Of a stretch of 64,000 bases of DNA, positions 1-9,435 are shown one piece after another. Every line of letters starts with the position of its first letter. Within the stretch, counting starts at the first letter, position 1. The position numbers were made by a program, and so were the translations under genes. The stretch comes from Listeria monocytogenes ATCC 19117 (GTDB taxonomy: Bacteria; Bacillota; Bacilli; Lactobacillales; Listeriaceae), in assembly GCF_000307025.1 (NCBI RefSeq), contig NC_018584.1:496001-560000 (forward strand). Direction: 5' to 3'. Below the pieces are notes generated by a model. It made no database searches, was not told the DNA's origin, and saw only the letters and a program-made list of their open reading frames with translations.

Positions 1-594
1 AAGAGGCCCCCACTAGAATTGGAGAACATCTTACTAGCTAGCATAAATAATAGCGATGAGAATACTCGAATATTTGCCTATGAGTATTTATATTATTTTG
101 ATAGCGAAGCAGTTTTTCAAGCAGCCCTCATAGGGACAACAGACGACGATGATTTAGTTCAAATGTGCTCCATAGAGATTTTAGGAAATTTGGTTAAAGT
201 AGAAAGTCTCCCGTATTTAAAGAAGGCGTTGGGCGATAACAACCCTGATGTACGTTGCTTTGCTGCTGAATCAATCGGTTTTGTAGGGACTGACGAAGCG
301 AAAGCGATACTGCAAGAACAGTTAAATAGAGAAACGGATTCTTTTGCAAAAGTAGGTATTTATTATGCGCTCTATCTTCTTGGTCGAGAAGAAATGTTGC
401 CAAAGCTCCTTTCTCTACTAGACGATAATTATCATTTGACGGTGATTAGAAGCTTGGATGTTCTGAGAGACGTTGTTAATCAAACAAATAAAGAAAATAT
501 ATTATTAAATATCGAAAAACTTTTAAAGAGAGATATCCCAATTTCAGTAAAGGAAAAAGCGGAAGTGGTTTTACAAGAAATTAAAGGAAGCTAA
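1..594 (+). CDS. HEAT-repeat protein, 5' end outside window
   Basis: The reading frame is open from base 1, so the true start probably lies upstream; a TTG at 19 is the first candidate start inside the window but has no convincing ribosome binding site. About 195 residues are visible. They form paired amphipathic helices of roughly 30 residues with the DxxxxVRxxAAxxLG pattern of HEAT/PBS-lyase repeats, for example the segment around DNNPDVRCFAAESIG. Such repeats are protein-binding scaffolds; no catalytic motif is visible and the partner is unknown. There is no signal peptide or membrane segment in the visible part. It ends about 700 bases before inlA and is separated from it by a terminator. 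The family call is firm, the function is not. Confidence 0.7.
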   Translation, partial: KRPPLELENILLASINNSDENTRIFAYEYLYYFDSEAVFQAALIGTTDDDDLVQMCSIEILGNLVKVESLPYLKKALGDNNPDVRCFAAESIGFVGTDEAKAILQEQLNRETDSFAKVGIYYALYLLGREEMLPKLLSLLDDNYHLTVIRSLDVLRDVVNQTNKENILLNIEKLLKRDIPISVKEKAEVVLQEIKGS

Positions 595-632
595 AACAGA
601 ATAAATATTGTTATGTTCCACTGGAAAAAAAG

Positions 633-758
633 GTGATTTTTATAGCAAAACTAGTAAAAGCTAAAATTTTTATTCATGATATAAAGATTAAACTCGAAGA
701 AATCAATTCTCAGTTCAGAAACAAAAAGAACTATCAACCAGCAACGCATACAAAGTAA
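633..758 (+). CDS. Possible small ORF or gene remnant (41 aa)
   Basis: A GTG-initiated frame of 41 lysine-rich codons begins 38 bases after the HEAT-repeat gene and stops just at the terminator that follows. The frame is open further upstream, overlapping the end of the HEAT gene, so it may instead be the remnant of a C-terminus. A purine run (GGAAAAAAAG) precedes the GTG but it is not a clear Shine-Dalgarno sequence. I recognise no family. Confidence that it is translated is low. Confidence 0.2.
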   Translation: MIFIAKLVKAKIFIHDIKIKLEEINSQFRNKKNYQPATHTK

Positions 759-794
759 AAAGATAACACAATCACACCGTGTTATCTTTTTTTG
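757..794 (+). terminator. Terminator before the inlA promoter
   Basis: A 9-bp perfect stem (AGATAACAC, 761-769, with GTGTTATCT, 779-787) is flanked by an A-run and a T-run, so it may act in both directions. It insulates inlA from the upstream gene. Confidence 0.8.
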
Positions 795-829
795 TATACA
801 TTTCACCAAAAATCTCGACATCCTTATGT

Positions 830-852
830 GTTATTTTGAACATAAAGGGTAG
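830..852 (+). promoter_or_regulatory. Probable SigB-type promoter of inlA
   Basis: GTTA at 830-833 and GGGTAG at 847-852 are separated by 13 bases, matching the SigB pattern GTTT-N13-15-GGGWAT. A SigB-dependent inlA promoter overlapping the PrfA region is established in the literature; the exact assignment here is by motif only. The -10 element lies 3 bases before the PrfA box. Confidence 0.65.
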
Positions 853-855
853 AGG

Positions 856-869
856 ATAACATAAGTTAA
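856..869 (+). promoter_or_regulatory. PrfA box of inlA
   Basis: ATAACATAAGTTAA is the 14-bp imperfect palindrome known as the inlA PrfA box. A TATTAT -10 element follows at 892-897, 22 bases downstream, the spacing typical of PrfA-activated promoters. Transcription from there leaves a 5' leader of about 400 bases (to 1300). I saw no other named element in that leader. Confidence 0.92.
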
Positions 870-1300
870 TTCTTTTTTGGAGAAAAATAGCTATTATTAT
901 TTAATGGGCTTTGAAAGGGGTGATTATATAGAAGAAGTGAAAAAAAGAGAGTTTTGGCGGGAAGAGTGCGGGGCTTGAGTTCGTCAATAATAGACCATTT
1001 TAAAAGGTGGAATGACACGTGTGGTATCAACATAACATGATTTGCATGGTTGAATTCCTATTAAGCTTCGATAGTGAAATACATAAAAATATTATATATA
1101 GGGAAAATGTGCTGGAACGAACGAGATGAAAGATATCACTAAGCAGCTCCGTAGACAGATTAACTACTGAATACCATAGGAACAATTCATGGGGCGCATA
1201 GTTTAATAAAGTAAGCAGACATGATTTTTCGGATGCAGGAGAAAATCCTATACAACGAAACCTGATATTGTTTCTAACTATTGAAAAAGGAGTGTATATA

Positions 1301-3703
1301 GTGAGAAGAAAACGATATGTATGGTTGAAAAGTATACTAGTAGCAATATTAGTATTTGGCAGTGGAGTATGGATTAACACGAGTAACGGGACAAATGCTC
1401 AGGCAGCTACAATTACACAAGATACTCCTATTAATCAGATTTTTACAGATACAGCTCTAGCGGAAAAAATGAAGACGGTCTTAGGAAAAACGAATGTAAC
1501 AGACACGGTCTCGCAAACAGATCTAGACCAAGTTACGACGCTTCAGGCGGATAGATTAGGGATAAAATCTATCGATGGATTGGAATACTTGAACAATTTA
1601 ACACAAATAAATTTCAGCAATAATCAACTTACGGACATAACTCCACTTAAAGATTTAACTAAGTTAGTTGATATTTTGATGAATAATAATCAAATAGCAG
1701 ATATAACTCCGCTAGCTAATTTGTCGAATCTAACTGGTTTGACTTTGTTCAACAATCAGATAACGGATATAGACCCGCTTAAAAATCTAACAAATTTAAA
1801 TCGGCTAGAACTATCTAGTAACACGATTAGTGATATTAGTGCGCTTTCAGGTTTAACTAGTCTACAGCAATTATCTTTTGGTAATCAAGTGACAGATTTA
1901 AAACCATTAGCTAATTTAACAACACTAGAACGACTAGATATTTCAAGTAATAAGGTGTCGGATATTAGTGTTCTGGCTAAATTAACCAATTTAGAAAGTC
2001 TTATCGCTACTAACAACCAAATAAGTGATATAACTCCACTTGGGATTTTAACAAATTTGGACGAATTATCCTTAAATGGTAACCAGTTAAAAGATATAGG
2101 CACATTGGCGAGTTTAACAAACCTTACAGATTTAGATTTAGCAAATAACCAAATTAGTAATCTAGCACCACTGTCGGGTCTAACAAAACTAACTGAGTTA
2201 AAACTGGGAGCTAACCAAATAAGTAACATCAGTCCCCTAGCAGGTCTAACCGCACTCACTAACTTAGAGCTAAATGAAAATCAGTTAGAAGATATTAGCC
2301 CAATTTCTAACCTGAAAAATCTCACATATTTAACGTTGTACTTTAATAATATAAGTGATATAAGCCCAGTTTCTAGTTTAACAAAGCTTCAAAGATTATT
2401 TTTCTATAATAACAAGGTAAGTGACGTAAGCTCACTTGCGAATTTAACCAATATTAATTGGCTTTCGGCTGGGCATAACCAAATTAGCGATCTTACACCA
2501 TTGGCTAATTTAACAAGAATTACCCAATTAGGATTGAATGACCAAGAATGGACAAATCCACCAGTGAACTACAAAGTAAATGTATCCATTCCAAACACGG
2601 TGAAAAATGTGACGGGCGCTTTGATTGCACCAGCTACTATTAGCGATGGTGGTAGTTATGCAGAACCTGATATAACATGGAATTTACCTAGTTATACCAA
2701 TGAAGTAAGTTATACCTTTAACCAATCTGTCACCATTGGAAAAGGAACGACAACATTTAGTGGAACTGTGACGCAGCCACTTAAGGCAATTTTTAATGCT
2801 AAGTTTCATGTGGACGGCAAAGAAACAACCAAAGAAGTGGAAGCTGGGAATTTATTGACTGAACCAGCTAAGCCTGTAAAAGAAGGTTATACATTTGTTG
2901 GGTGGTTTGATGCCCAAACCGGCGGAACTAAATGGAATTTCAGTACGGATAAAATGCCGACAAATGACATCGATTTATATGCGCAATTTAGTATTAACAG
3001 CTACACAGCAACGTTTGATAATGACGGTGTAACAACATCTCAAACAGTAGATTATCAAGGCTTGCTACAAGAACCTACGGCACCAACAAAAGAAGGTTAT
3101 ACTTTCAAAGGCTGGTATGACGCAAAAACTGGTGGTGACAAGTGGGATTTTGCAACTAGTAAGATGCCTGCTAAAAACATCACCTTATATGCTCAATATA
3201 GCGCCAATAGCTATACAGCAACCTTTGATGTTGATGGAAAAACAACGACTCAAGCAGTAGACTATCAAGGACTTCTAAAAGAACCAAAAACGCCAACAAA
3301 AGCCGGATATACTTTCAAAGGTTGGTATGACGAAAAAACAGATGGTAAAAAATGGGATTTTGCGACAGATAAAATGCCAGCAAATGATATTACGCTGTAC
3401 GCTCAATTCACGAAAAATCCTGTGGCACCACCAACAACTGGAGGGAACACTCCGCCGACTACAAATAACGGAGGGAACACTACACCACCTTCCGCAAATA
3501 TACCTGGAAGCAACACATCTAACACATCAACTGGGAATTCAGCTAGCACAACAAGTACAATGAACGCTTATGACCCTTATAATTCAAAAGAAGCTTCACT
3601 CCCTACAACTGGTGATAGCGATAATGCGCTCTACCTGTTGATAGGATTGTTAGCAGTAGGAACTGCAGTGGCTCTTACTAAAAAAGCACGTGCTAGTAAA
3701 TAG
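1301..3703 (+). CDS. inlA: Internalin A (800 aa, full length)
   Basis: Sortase-anchored invasin that binds host E-cadherin and drives entry into epithelial cells. GTG at 1301 is chosen over an upstream TTG because AAAAGGAG lies 7-8 bases before it and it gives the standard 800 residues. Order: signal peptide ending near AQA (residue 35), cap domain, leucine-rich repeats about 77-414, Ig-like inter-repeat region to about 495, three B repeats about 500-705 with conserved [18 protein letters not shown] cores, Pro/Thr/Gly-rich spacer, LPTTG at 767-771, a membrane segment and a KKARASK tail. Ser192 and Tyr369, the two positions altered in the published murinised InlA, are wild type. No premature stop is present, so the anchored, invasion-competent form is predicted. 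Control is by PrfA and SigB. Confidence 0.98.
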
Positions 3704-3712
3704 AAGTAGTGT

Positions 3713-3756
3713 AAAGAGCTAGATGTGGTTTTCGGACTATATCTAGCTTTTTTATT
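3713..3756 (+). terminator. Terminator between inlA and inlB
   Basis: AGCTAGAT (3717-3724) pairs with ATCTAGCT (3741-3748) and a T-run follows. It stands 32 bases before inlB, so inlB expression from the inlA promoter requires read-through; partial co-transcription of the two genes is known. Confidence 0.75.
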
Positions 3757-3787
3757 TTTTAATAACTAGAATCAAGGAGAGGATAGT

Positions 3788-5680
3788 GTGAAAGAAAAGC
3801 ACAACCCAAGAAGGAAATATTGTTTAATCTCAGGTTTAGCTATTATTTTTAGTTTATGGATAATTATTGGAAACGGGGCGAAAGTACAAGCGGAGACTAT
3901 CACCGTGTCAACGCCAATCAAGCAAATTTTTCCAGATGATGCTTTTGCAGAAACAATCAAAGACAATTTAAAGAAAAAAAGTGTGACGGATCTAGTGACA
4001 CAAAATGAATTAAATAGTATAGATCAAATCATTGCGAATAATAGTGATATTAAATCCGTTCAAGGAATTCAGTATTTACCCAATGTGACAAAGTTATTTT
4101 TAAACGGGAATAAACTAACAGATATAAAGCCCTTAGCAAACTTGAAAAATTTAGGATGGCTTTTTTTAGACGAAAATAAAATTAAAGACCTAAGTTCGAT
4201 CAAGGACTTAAAAAAATTAAAATCACTTTCTTTGGAGCATAATGGTATAAGTGATATAAATGGACTTGTTCATTTACCGCAACTGGAAAGTTTGTATTTG
4301 GGAAATAATAAACTAACGGATATAACGATTCTTTCACGTTTAACTAAACTGGATACTTTGTCTCTTGAAGATAACGAAATTAGTGATATTGTGCCACTTT
4401 CAGGTTTAACTAAATTACAGAATCTATATTTAAGTAAGAATCATATAAGCGATTTAAGAGCGTTAGCAGGGCTTAAAAATCTGGATGTTTTAGAATTGTT
4501 TAGCCAAGAATGTTTGAATAAATCTATTAATCATCAAACGAATCTAGTTGTTCCGAACACAGTAAAAAACATTGATGGGTCGCTTGTTACTCCAGAAATA
4601 ATAAGTGATGATGGCGATTATGAAAAACCGAATGTCAAATGGCATTTACCAGAATTTATAAATGAAGTAAGTTTTATTTTCTATCAACCAGTTACTGTTG
4701 GAAAAGCAAAAGCACGATTTCATGGGAGAGTAACCCAACCACTGAAAGAGGTTTACACAGTAAGTTATGATGTTGATGGAACGGTAATAAAAACAAAAGT
4801 AGAGGCAGGGACGCGAATAACTGCACCTAAACCTCCGACCAAACAAGGCTATGTTTTTAAAGGCTGGTATACTGAAAAAAATGGTGGACATGAGTGGAAT
4901 TTTAGTACGGATTATATGTCCGGAAACGATTTTACTTTGTACGCGATTTTTAAAGCGGAAACGACTGAAAAAGCAGTGAATTTAACACGCTATGTTAAAT
5001 ATATTCGCGGGAATGCGGGGATCTACAAACTTCCAAGAGAAGATAACTCGCTTAAACAAGGAACGCTTGCCTCGCACCGCTGTAAAGCTTTAACTGTTGA
5101 TAGAGAAGCGCGAAATGGCAGTGAATTATGGTACAGGTTAAAAAATATTGGCTGGACCAAAGCTGAAAATCTTTCCTTAGACCGTTACGATAAAATAGAA
5201 TATGACAAAGGTGTTACTGCTTATGCAAGAGTGAAAAATGCGCCAGGGAATGCAGTTTGGACGAAACCTTACAATACAGCCGGCGCAACCCTCGTGAACA
5301 AGCTTTCCGTCTACCAAGGTAAAAATATGCGAATATTGCGCGAAGCCAAAACACCAATTACCACGTGGTATCAATTTAGCATTGATGGTAAAGTGATTGG
5401 TTGGGTCGATACGCGTGCACTTAACACATTTTATAAACAAAGCATGGAAATACCAATCCAATTAACTCGATACGTCAACGCAAATAAAGGAAATGAAGCA
5501 TACTATAAAGTTCCGGTAGTAGATAGCCCAATCAAATGGGGAACTTTAGCCAAGTATAAAAATCAAACATTAATTGTCGATCGAACAGCCACCGTTGAAG
5601 GTCAGCTTTGGTATCGGATAAGAACTAGCTCCACTTTCATTGGTTGGACGAAAGCTGCTAATTTAAGGGCACAGAAATGA
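3788..5680 (+). CDS. inlB: Internalin B (630 aa)
   Basis: Surface invasin that binds the host Met receptor, gC1qR and glycosaminoglycans. It starts at a GTG with AAGGAGAGG in front. Signal peptide to about residue 35 (VQA-ET), cap, leucine-rich repeats about 77-240, Ig-like region to about 320, one B repeat about 322-390, then three GW (SH3-like) modules from about 395 to the end that hold it non-covalently on lipoteichoic acid. There is no LPXTG motif, as expected. The Met-contact aromatic residues Phe104, Trp124, Tyr170 and Tyr214 are all present. Length equals that of the reference protein. Confidence 0.97.
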   Translation: MKEKHNPRRKYCLISGLAIIFSLWIIIGNGAKVQAETITVSTPIKQIFPDDAFAETIKDNLKKKSVTDLVTQNELNSIDQIIANNSDIKSVQGIQYLPNVTKLFLNGNKLTDIKPLANLKNLGWLFLDENKIKDLSSIKDLKKLKSLSLEHNGISDINGLVHLPQLESLYLGNNKLTDITILSRLTKLDTLSLEDNEISDIVPLSGLTKLQNLYLSKNHISDLRALAGLKNLDVLELFSQECLNKSINHQTNLVVPNTVKNIDGSLVTPEIISDDGDYEKPNVKWHLPEFINEVSFIFYQPVTVGKAKARFHGRVTQPLKEVYTVSYDVDGTVIKTKVEAGTRITAPKPPTKQGYVFKGWYTEKNGGHEWNFSTDYMSGNDFTLYAIFKAETTEKAVNLTRYVKYIRGNAGIYKLPREDNSLKQGTLASHRCKALTVDREARNGSELWYRLKNIGWTKAENLSLDRYDKIEYDKGVTAYARVKNAPGNAVWTKPYNTAGATLVNKLSVYQGKNMRILREAKTPITTWYQFSIDGKVIGWVDTRALNTFYKQSMEIPIQLTRYVNANKGNEAYYKVPVVDSPIKWGTLAKYKNQTLIVDRTATVEGQLWYRIRTSSTFIGWTKAANLRAQK

Positions 5681-5739
5681 CCTACGAAAAGCTATTTCTA
5701 AATATTGGGGAAGAAAAAAGCTACAACTTTAAATTCATG

Positions 5740-5782
5740 AAAAAAGAACTGATTCGCTGAAAACGGATCAGTTCTTTTTTCT
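5740..5782. terminator. Bidirectional terminator between inlB and the Rrf2 gene
   Basis: The stem AAAAAAGAACTGAT pairs with ATCAGTTCTTTTTT at 5767-5780, with A- and T-runs on the two sides. It serves inlB on the plus strand and the convergent regulator gene on the minus strand. Confidence 0.85.
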
Positions 5783-5794
5783 TTGGACTTATTT

Positions 5795-6262
5795 TTACAA
5801 ATACTTTTCGATAATTTCCATATTCTGCGGCCGGTCTTTGCTTTCAAGTACAGAAATATCACGAACAATACTATCTAATTTAATTTTTTCCATTTCAAAT
5901 TCTATTTTTTGTTGGAGCAAATCGTATTTACTCGCAAGAACTTGTTGGATATTGGCTCCGACAATGCAGTCTGGATTGGTTTTTGGATCAACGTGAATTA
6001 AATTCGTATTGCCTTCTATACTCTTATAAACATCAAGCAGTGAAATTTCTTCTGGTGGTCTAGCAAGAATCGGATTTGCTTTGCCAGTTTGCGTAGTAAT
6101 TAAATTGGACTTTTTCAAATTACTCATGATTTTTCTAATGTTAGCGGGATTTGTTTTTACGCTACCAGCAATAATTTCACTCGATAACAAATTCGTATTT
6201 TTAAAAATTTCTATATAAGCCAAAATGTGGATAGCATCACTAAATTGGATAGAGTATTTCAT
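5795..6262 (-). CDS. Rrf2-family transcriptional regulator (155 aa)
   Basis: The chosen ATG (MKYSIQFSDAIH) has TTGAAAGGATTG in front; longer readings of the frame run into the divergent gene and lack a ribosome site. The N-terminal winged helix (SSEIIAGSVKTNPANIRKIMSNLKKSNLI) and the length are typical of Rrf2. Only one cysteine remains (PDCIVGAN) where the iron-sulfur members IscR and NsrR have three, so it looks like the cluster-free YwnA-type branch, possibly thiol-sensing. It is divergent from the NmrA-like oxidoreductase gene with a 116-bp shared promoter region, which suggests that it controls that gene. Confidence 0.85.
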   Translation of the reverse strand: MKYSIQFSDAIHILAYIEIFKNTNLLSSEIIAGSVKTNPANIRKIMSNLKKSNLITTQTGKANPILARPPEEISLLDVYKSIEGNTNLIHVDPKTNPDCIVGANIQQVLASKYDLLQQKIEFEMEKIKLDSIVRDISVLESKDRPQNMEIIEKYL

Positions 6263-6289
6263 TTTTTTCAATCCTTTCAAATTTTCTTC

Positions 6290-6318
6290 TTGACTTATCT
6301 TATCATAATGTTTATTAT
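6290..6318 (+). promoter_or_regulatory. Promoter of the NmrA-like gene
   Basis: TTGACT (6290-6295) and TATTAT (6313-6318) are spaced by 17 bases. AT-rich dyads (TTATAA repeated at about 6316 and 6331) overlap and follow the -10 and could be the operator of the divergent Rrf2 regulator; that last step is inference. Confidence 0.5.
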
Positions 6319-6378
6319 AAAGGTGTAAATTATAAATGTACAGCTTTAATATTAAAAAAATTTGAAGGAGTGGTTTAA

Positions 6379-7224
6379 ATGACTTATTTAGTAACAGGTG
6401 CAACAGGTGGACTTGGAGGCTACGCATTAAATTATTTGAAAGAGCTCGTTCCAATGTCCGATATTTATGCTTTAGTTCGTAGCGAAGAAAAAGGTGCAGA
6501 CTTGAAAGCAGCAGGATTTAACATCCGAGTTGGTGATTATAGTGATGCAGAATCAATGAAGCAAGCATTCGTAGGAATCGACCGTGTATTATTTGTATCG
6601 GGCGCTCCTGGTAATCGCCAAGTAGAACACGAAAACGTGGTAAATGCGGCAAAAGAATCAGGTGTTTCTTACATTGCTTACACAAGTTTTGCAGGCGCAG
6701 ATAAATCCACAAGCGCTTTAGCAGAAGATCATTTCTTTACCGAAAAAGTAATCGAAAAATCCGGAATCGCGCACACTTTCTTGCGTAACAACTGGTACTT
6801 CGAAAATGAAATGCCAATGATTGGTGGCGCATTAAGTGCTGGAAAATTTGTATACGCTGCTGAAAATGGAAAAGTTGGCTGGGCATTAAAACGCGAATAC
6901 GCAGAAGTAGCCGCAAAAGCTGTTGCGGGCGCTGACTTCCCAGAAATCCTTGAATTATCTGGCCCACTCATGACATACGAAGAACTTACAAAAGCATTAA
7001 AAGAAGCAACTGGAAAAGATTTCGACGTTATTTCTTCAGATGATAAAGGATTTGTAGAAAATTTAGTTTCTGCCGGTTTACCACAACCTGTCGCAGAAAT
7101 GTTCTTATCCTTCCAACATGACATTAAAAATAATCAATTAGATGTTACTTCTGATGATTTTGAAAAAGCATTAGGAAAACCATTAACGAATCGCGTAGAT
7201 GCGCTTCGGGAATTGTTGAAATAA
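6379..7224 (+). CDS. NmrA-like NAD(P)H-binding oxidoreductase (281 aa)
   Basis: Atypical short-chain dehydrogenase close to the NmrA/YtfG (quinone oxidoreductase 2) group. The Rossmann dinucleotide motif TGATGGLGG lies at residues 6-14, followed by ALVRSEEK, which favours NADP. The catalytic Tyr-Lys pair of classical SDRs is absent in its usual place, as in NmrA proteins, which act as quinone reductases or redox sensors. ATG preceded by GAAGGAGTGG. It is single, with its own terminator, and divergent from an Rrf2 regulator, an arrangement typical of electrophile or quinone stress responses. The exact substrate cannot be read from sequence. Confidence 0.85.
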   Translation: MTYLVTGATGGLGGYALNYLKELVPMSDIYALVRSEEKGADLKAAGFNIRVGDYSDAESMKQAFVGIDRVLFVSGAPGNRQVEHENVVNAAKESGVSYIAYTSFAGADKSTSALAEDHFFTEKVIEKSGIAHTFLRNNWYFENEMPMIGGALSAGKFVYAAENGKVGWALKREYAEVAAKAVAGADFPEILELSGPLMTYEELTKALKEATGKDFDVISSDDKGFVENLVSAGLPQPVAEMFLSFQHDIKNNQLDVTSDDFEKALGKPLTNRVDALRELLK

Positions 7225-7230
7225 AAAGGG

Positions 7231-7266
7231 ACAGCCTACCTTGATTTGAGGTAGGCTGTTTTTTTA
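7231..7266 (+). terminator. Terminator after the NmrA-like gene
   Basis: Perfect 10-bp stem ACAGCCTACC (7231-7240) with GGTAGGCTGT (7250-7259) and a T-run. Confidence 0.9.
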
Positions 7267-7379
7267 CTGCGCATTTTATTATCTTTTCAGTAGTATTTAT
7301 ACGACCTTTTAAACATTTGATAAGAATGAGGCTATAATTTTATATGCTCTTTATTTATTAAATGAAAGAAGGAAAACGA

Positions 7380-7997
7380 GTGAAGAAGTTAGTTGCTTGG
7401 TTTAACGGATTATCAAAAATGTGGAAAGTGGTAGTAATAATAGGCGCAGTTTTTGTAGTTATAATAGCCTTAACAACAGGAGAGAATGAAGGTGAACAAA
7501 CGAAGACAAAAACTAACAGCGATAAAATTGTAAAAACGACGAGCAAGCCCAAGCTTTCAACCAAAGATTTAGCCTTGATTAAAGCTGATTTAGCAGAATT
7601 TGAAGGTCGGGAACTTTCTTCAGAAAAAATTTTGAAAGATACAATTAAAGAAGAAAGTTGGTCGGATTTGGATTTTGCGAATGATAATATTAACCAAATG
7701 ATTGACACGATGAAACGATATCAGCAAGAAATTTTAAGTATAGATGCGGTTAAAAGAAGTTCAGAAGCCTCGGCGGATACGGAGGCATTTAAAAAGGTTT
7801 TCAAAGAATGGAGTGATTTCAAAATAGAGCGGATACAAGTAACTATCGATTTACTAAATGGTAAAAAAGATAGTGAAGCTGCATTTAAAAAATCATATCC
7901 AAATCAAATTATCTTTAAAAAAGTGCGCACGAATAAATTACAAACAGCCTTAAATAACTTGAAAGTAGGCTACGAATTATTGGATAGTCAGAAATAA
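7380..7997 (+). CDS. Membrane-anchored hypothetical protein (205 aa)
   Basis: GTG at 7380 is preferred because AGAAGG lies 8 bases before it; the in-frame ATG at 7362 has no ribosome site. One membrane segment (about residues 14-33) follows a short basic N-terminus, then a Lys/Thr-rich linker and a predicted helical extracytoplasmic domain of about 150 residues rich in charged residues. I recognise no named family. It is single, between two terminators, and convergent with the acyltransferase-like gene. Confidence 0.75.
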   Translation: MKKLVAWFNGLSKMWKVVVIIGAVFVVIIALTTGENEGEQTKTKTNSDKIVKTTSKPKLSTKDLALIKADLAEFEGRELSSEKILKDTIKEESWSDLDFANDNINQMIDTMKRYQQEILSIDAVKRSSEASADTEAFKKVFKEWSDFKIERIQVTIDLLNGKKDSEAAFKKSYPNQIIFKKVRTNKLQTALNNLKVGYELLDSQK

Positions 7998-8030
7998 GAA
8001 AAAGCCATCCTGCTGAGGATAGCTTTTTCT
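7998..8030. terminator. Bidirectional terminator
   Basis: GAAAAAGC-ATCC pairs with GGAT-GCTTTTTC around a short loop, between two convergent genes. Confidence 0.8.
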
Positions 8031-9298
8031 TATTTAGAAGGAAATTCTGAAATCATCTGCTCCAAAAAGTCTTTCTGCCAAGCATGATCTTGCGTAGTAC
8101 CATGCAAATTAGTACTCAGTGTCAGCTCGCCGCGGAAAGTTGTAGCAGCGACTTGGAAAAACGGCGCATACTTTAAAGAACCACAAATAAAACAATCTGT
8201 TAAAGTGCTACCTTCAAAAACGAGTTTTTCCTCATCGATAATACCTATATTCGTAAAACTTGTTTTCGGAATAGAATACATTTTTTCAGAAGCTTTTTTT
8301 GCAACAGAGTAGTTCTTTTTCTTGAAAATCAGTTCCAATAAATAATAAATTCGTAGAGGTGCAAAGCTGTTTTTTTGTGGATTGAGTGAATTTTTGACGG
8401 CTTGGAGTGTACTTTCAAATGACGTTAGGTCATCGTCTGCGCTGATTTGGCATGTAATATTGGCGGTGAGATTGGTAATTCCGCTACTGGTTTTACTCGG
8501 CAAATACTTACGGAGATCCACCGGGCAATCAATTGACATTTCTTGTTGCCCTGTTGTTTGCTGAACAGTGCGCGCCATTGCGGCGAACAGAACATCATTC
8601 ACAGTTGCCTCGTGCTCTTTTGCAAAGTGGATGATTTCCGAAAAATCCTCTTTTGGTAGCTTAGTCCAAATAACTTTCGGATTTTTCGGGTCACCTTTAA
8701 GAGGGAAAGTTGGGTTATGGACAGCTTTTTGCTTCGTTTTTTCCGTAAAAATGGACTTTATATCTTTACGCGAAAGTTGATCAAAAATTTGCTTTAAACT
8801 CCGGGAACCTAAGCTCAAATTCGCCGCATAATCCGGATTTTCAAGCAGATTAGAATAAAGCTCACTCAATAAATAAAGATATTCCTTAAATCCAGCGCCA
8901 TCTGCTAACATATGATTCATAATAACCACAAGCTGATCAGAAGTATCAGCCCGAACAACAGTAAAGCAAATTTGCGGCCCATTTTCTGTGGAAAGCTTCG
9001 TTACAAGTGCTCGGTCCACTTCGGTTTCTGGCGCTTGCGTTTCCACTAAGAAAACCAAATCCTCCGCAGAAAAAACACTTTCTTGCCAAAAAGCACCTTT
9101 TTTCGTTTCTTTAAAATGACAAAGTAATAGCGGAAGTTTTTTAGTAGACTGCATCACTGCTTTTTTTAGAACGTCTATATTTAAATGATTATCAAACGTA
9201 AGTACCGTATGCAAATGGTGGTCATTTTTCATTTTTTCTCCAGAAATATAATGTTTAACATCAGAAGGTTCAGCGGGATAACTCGTGATTTTTACCAT
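8030..9298 (-). CDS. Condensation-fold acyltransferase-like protein (422 aa)
   Basis: The HxxxDG signature of the condensation/PapA/alcohol acetyltransferase superfamily is at NHMLADGAGF (His129, Asp133, Gly134). These enzymes transfer acyl groups to alcohols or amines; NRPS condensation domains belong to the same fold. The length fits one two-lobed domain with no adenylation or carrier domain, so it is a stand-alone enzyme. This agrees with the old EGD-e description of a protein weakly similar to a peptide synthetase module. The ATG is preceded by AAGAAGGAATTTCC. No biosynthetic genes adjoin it, so the substrate is unknown. Confidence 0.75.
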   Translation of the reverse strand: MVKITSYPAEPSDVKHYISGEKMKNDHHLHTVLTFDNHLNIDVLKKAVMQSTKKLPLLLCHFKETKKGAFWQESVFSAEDLVFLVETQAPETEVDRALVTKLSTENGPQICFTVVRADTSDQLVVIMNHMLADGAGFKEYLYLLSELYSNLLENPDYAANLSLGSRSLKQIFDQLSRKDIKSIFTEKTKQKAVHNPTFPLKGDPKNPKVIWTKLPKEDFSEIIHFAKEHEATVNDVLFAAMARTVQQTTGQQEMSIDCPVDLRKYLPSKTSSGITNLTANITCQISADDDLTSFESTLQAVKNSLNPQKNSFAPLRIYYLLELIFKKKNYSVAKKASEKMYSIPKTSFTNIGIIDEEKLVFEGSTLTDCFICGSLKYAPFFQVAATTFRGELTLSTNLHGTTQDHAWQKDFLEQMISEFPSK

Positions 9299-9435
9299 GG
9301 AAATTCCTTCTTTCTTCGGTTTAAATAGTTGTTAATAGTTTCCCTGAAAGCAGTGCTGCGAAACAAGTTGCGGATCAAAGTGAGTTTAAGTTATACTGAG
9401 CGTATGCAAGCTACTATTTCTAGGAGGCACCGAAC

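Noticed and set aside
1600-2540. Periodic repeats in inlA as non-coding repeats
   Set aside because: They are the 66-bp units coding the internalin leucine-rich repeats, on the coding strand of a complete gene.
6263-6454. Long N-terminal extension of the Rrf2 gene (219-aa reading)
   Set aside because: It would overlap the divergent oxidoreductase gene and its promoter; the ribosome site and the family N-terminus both point to 6262.
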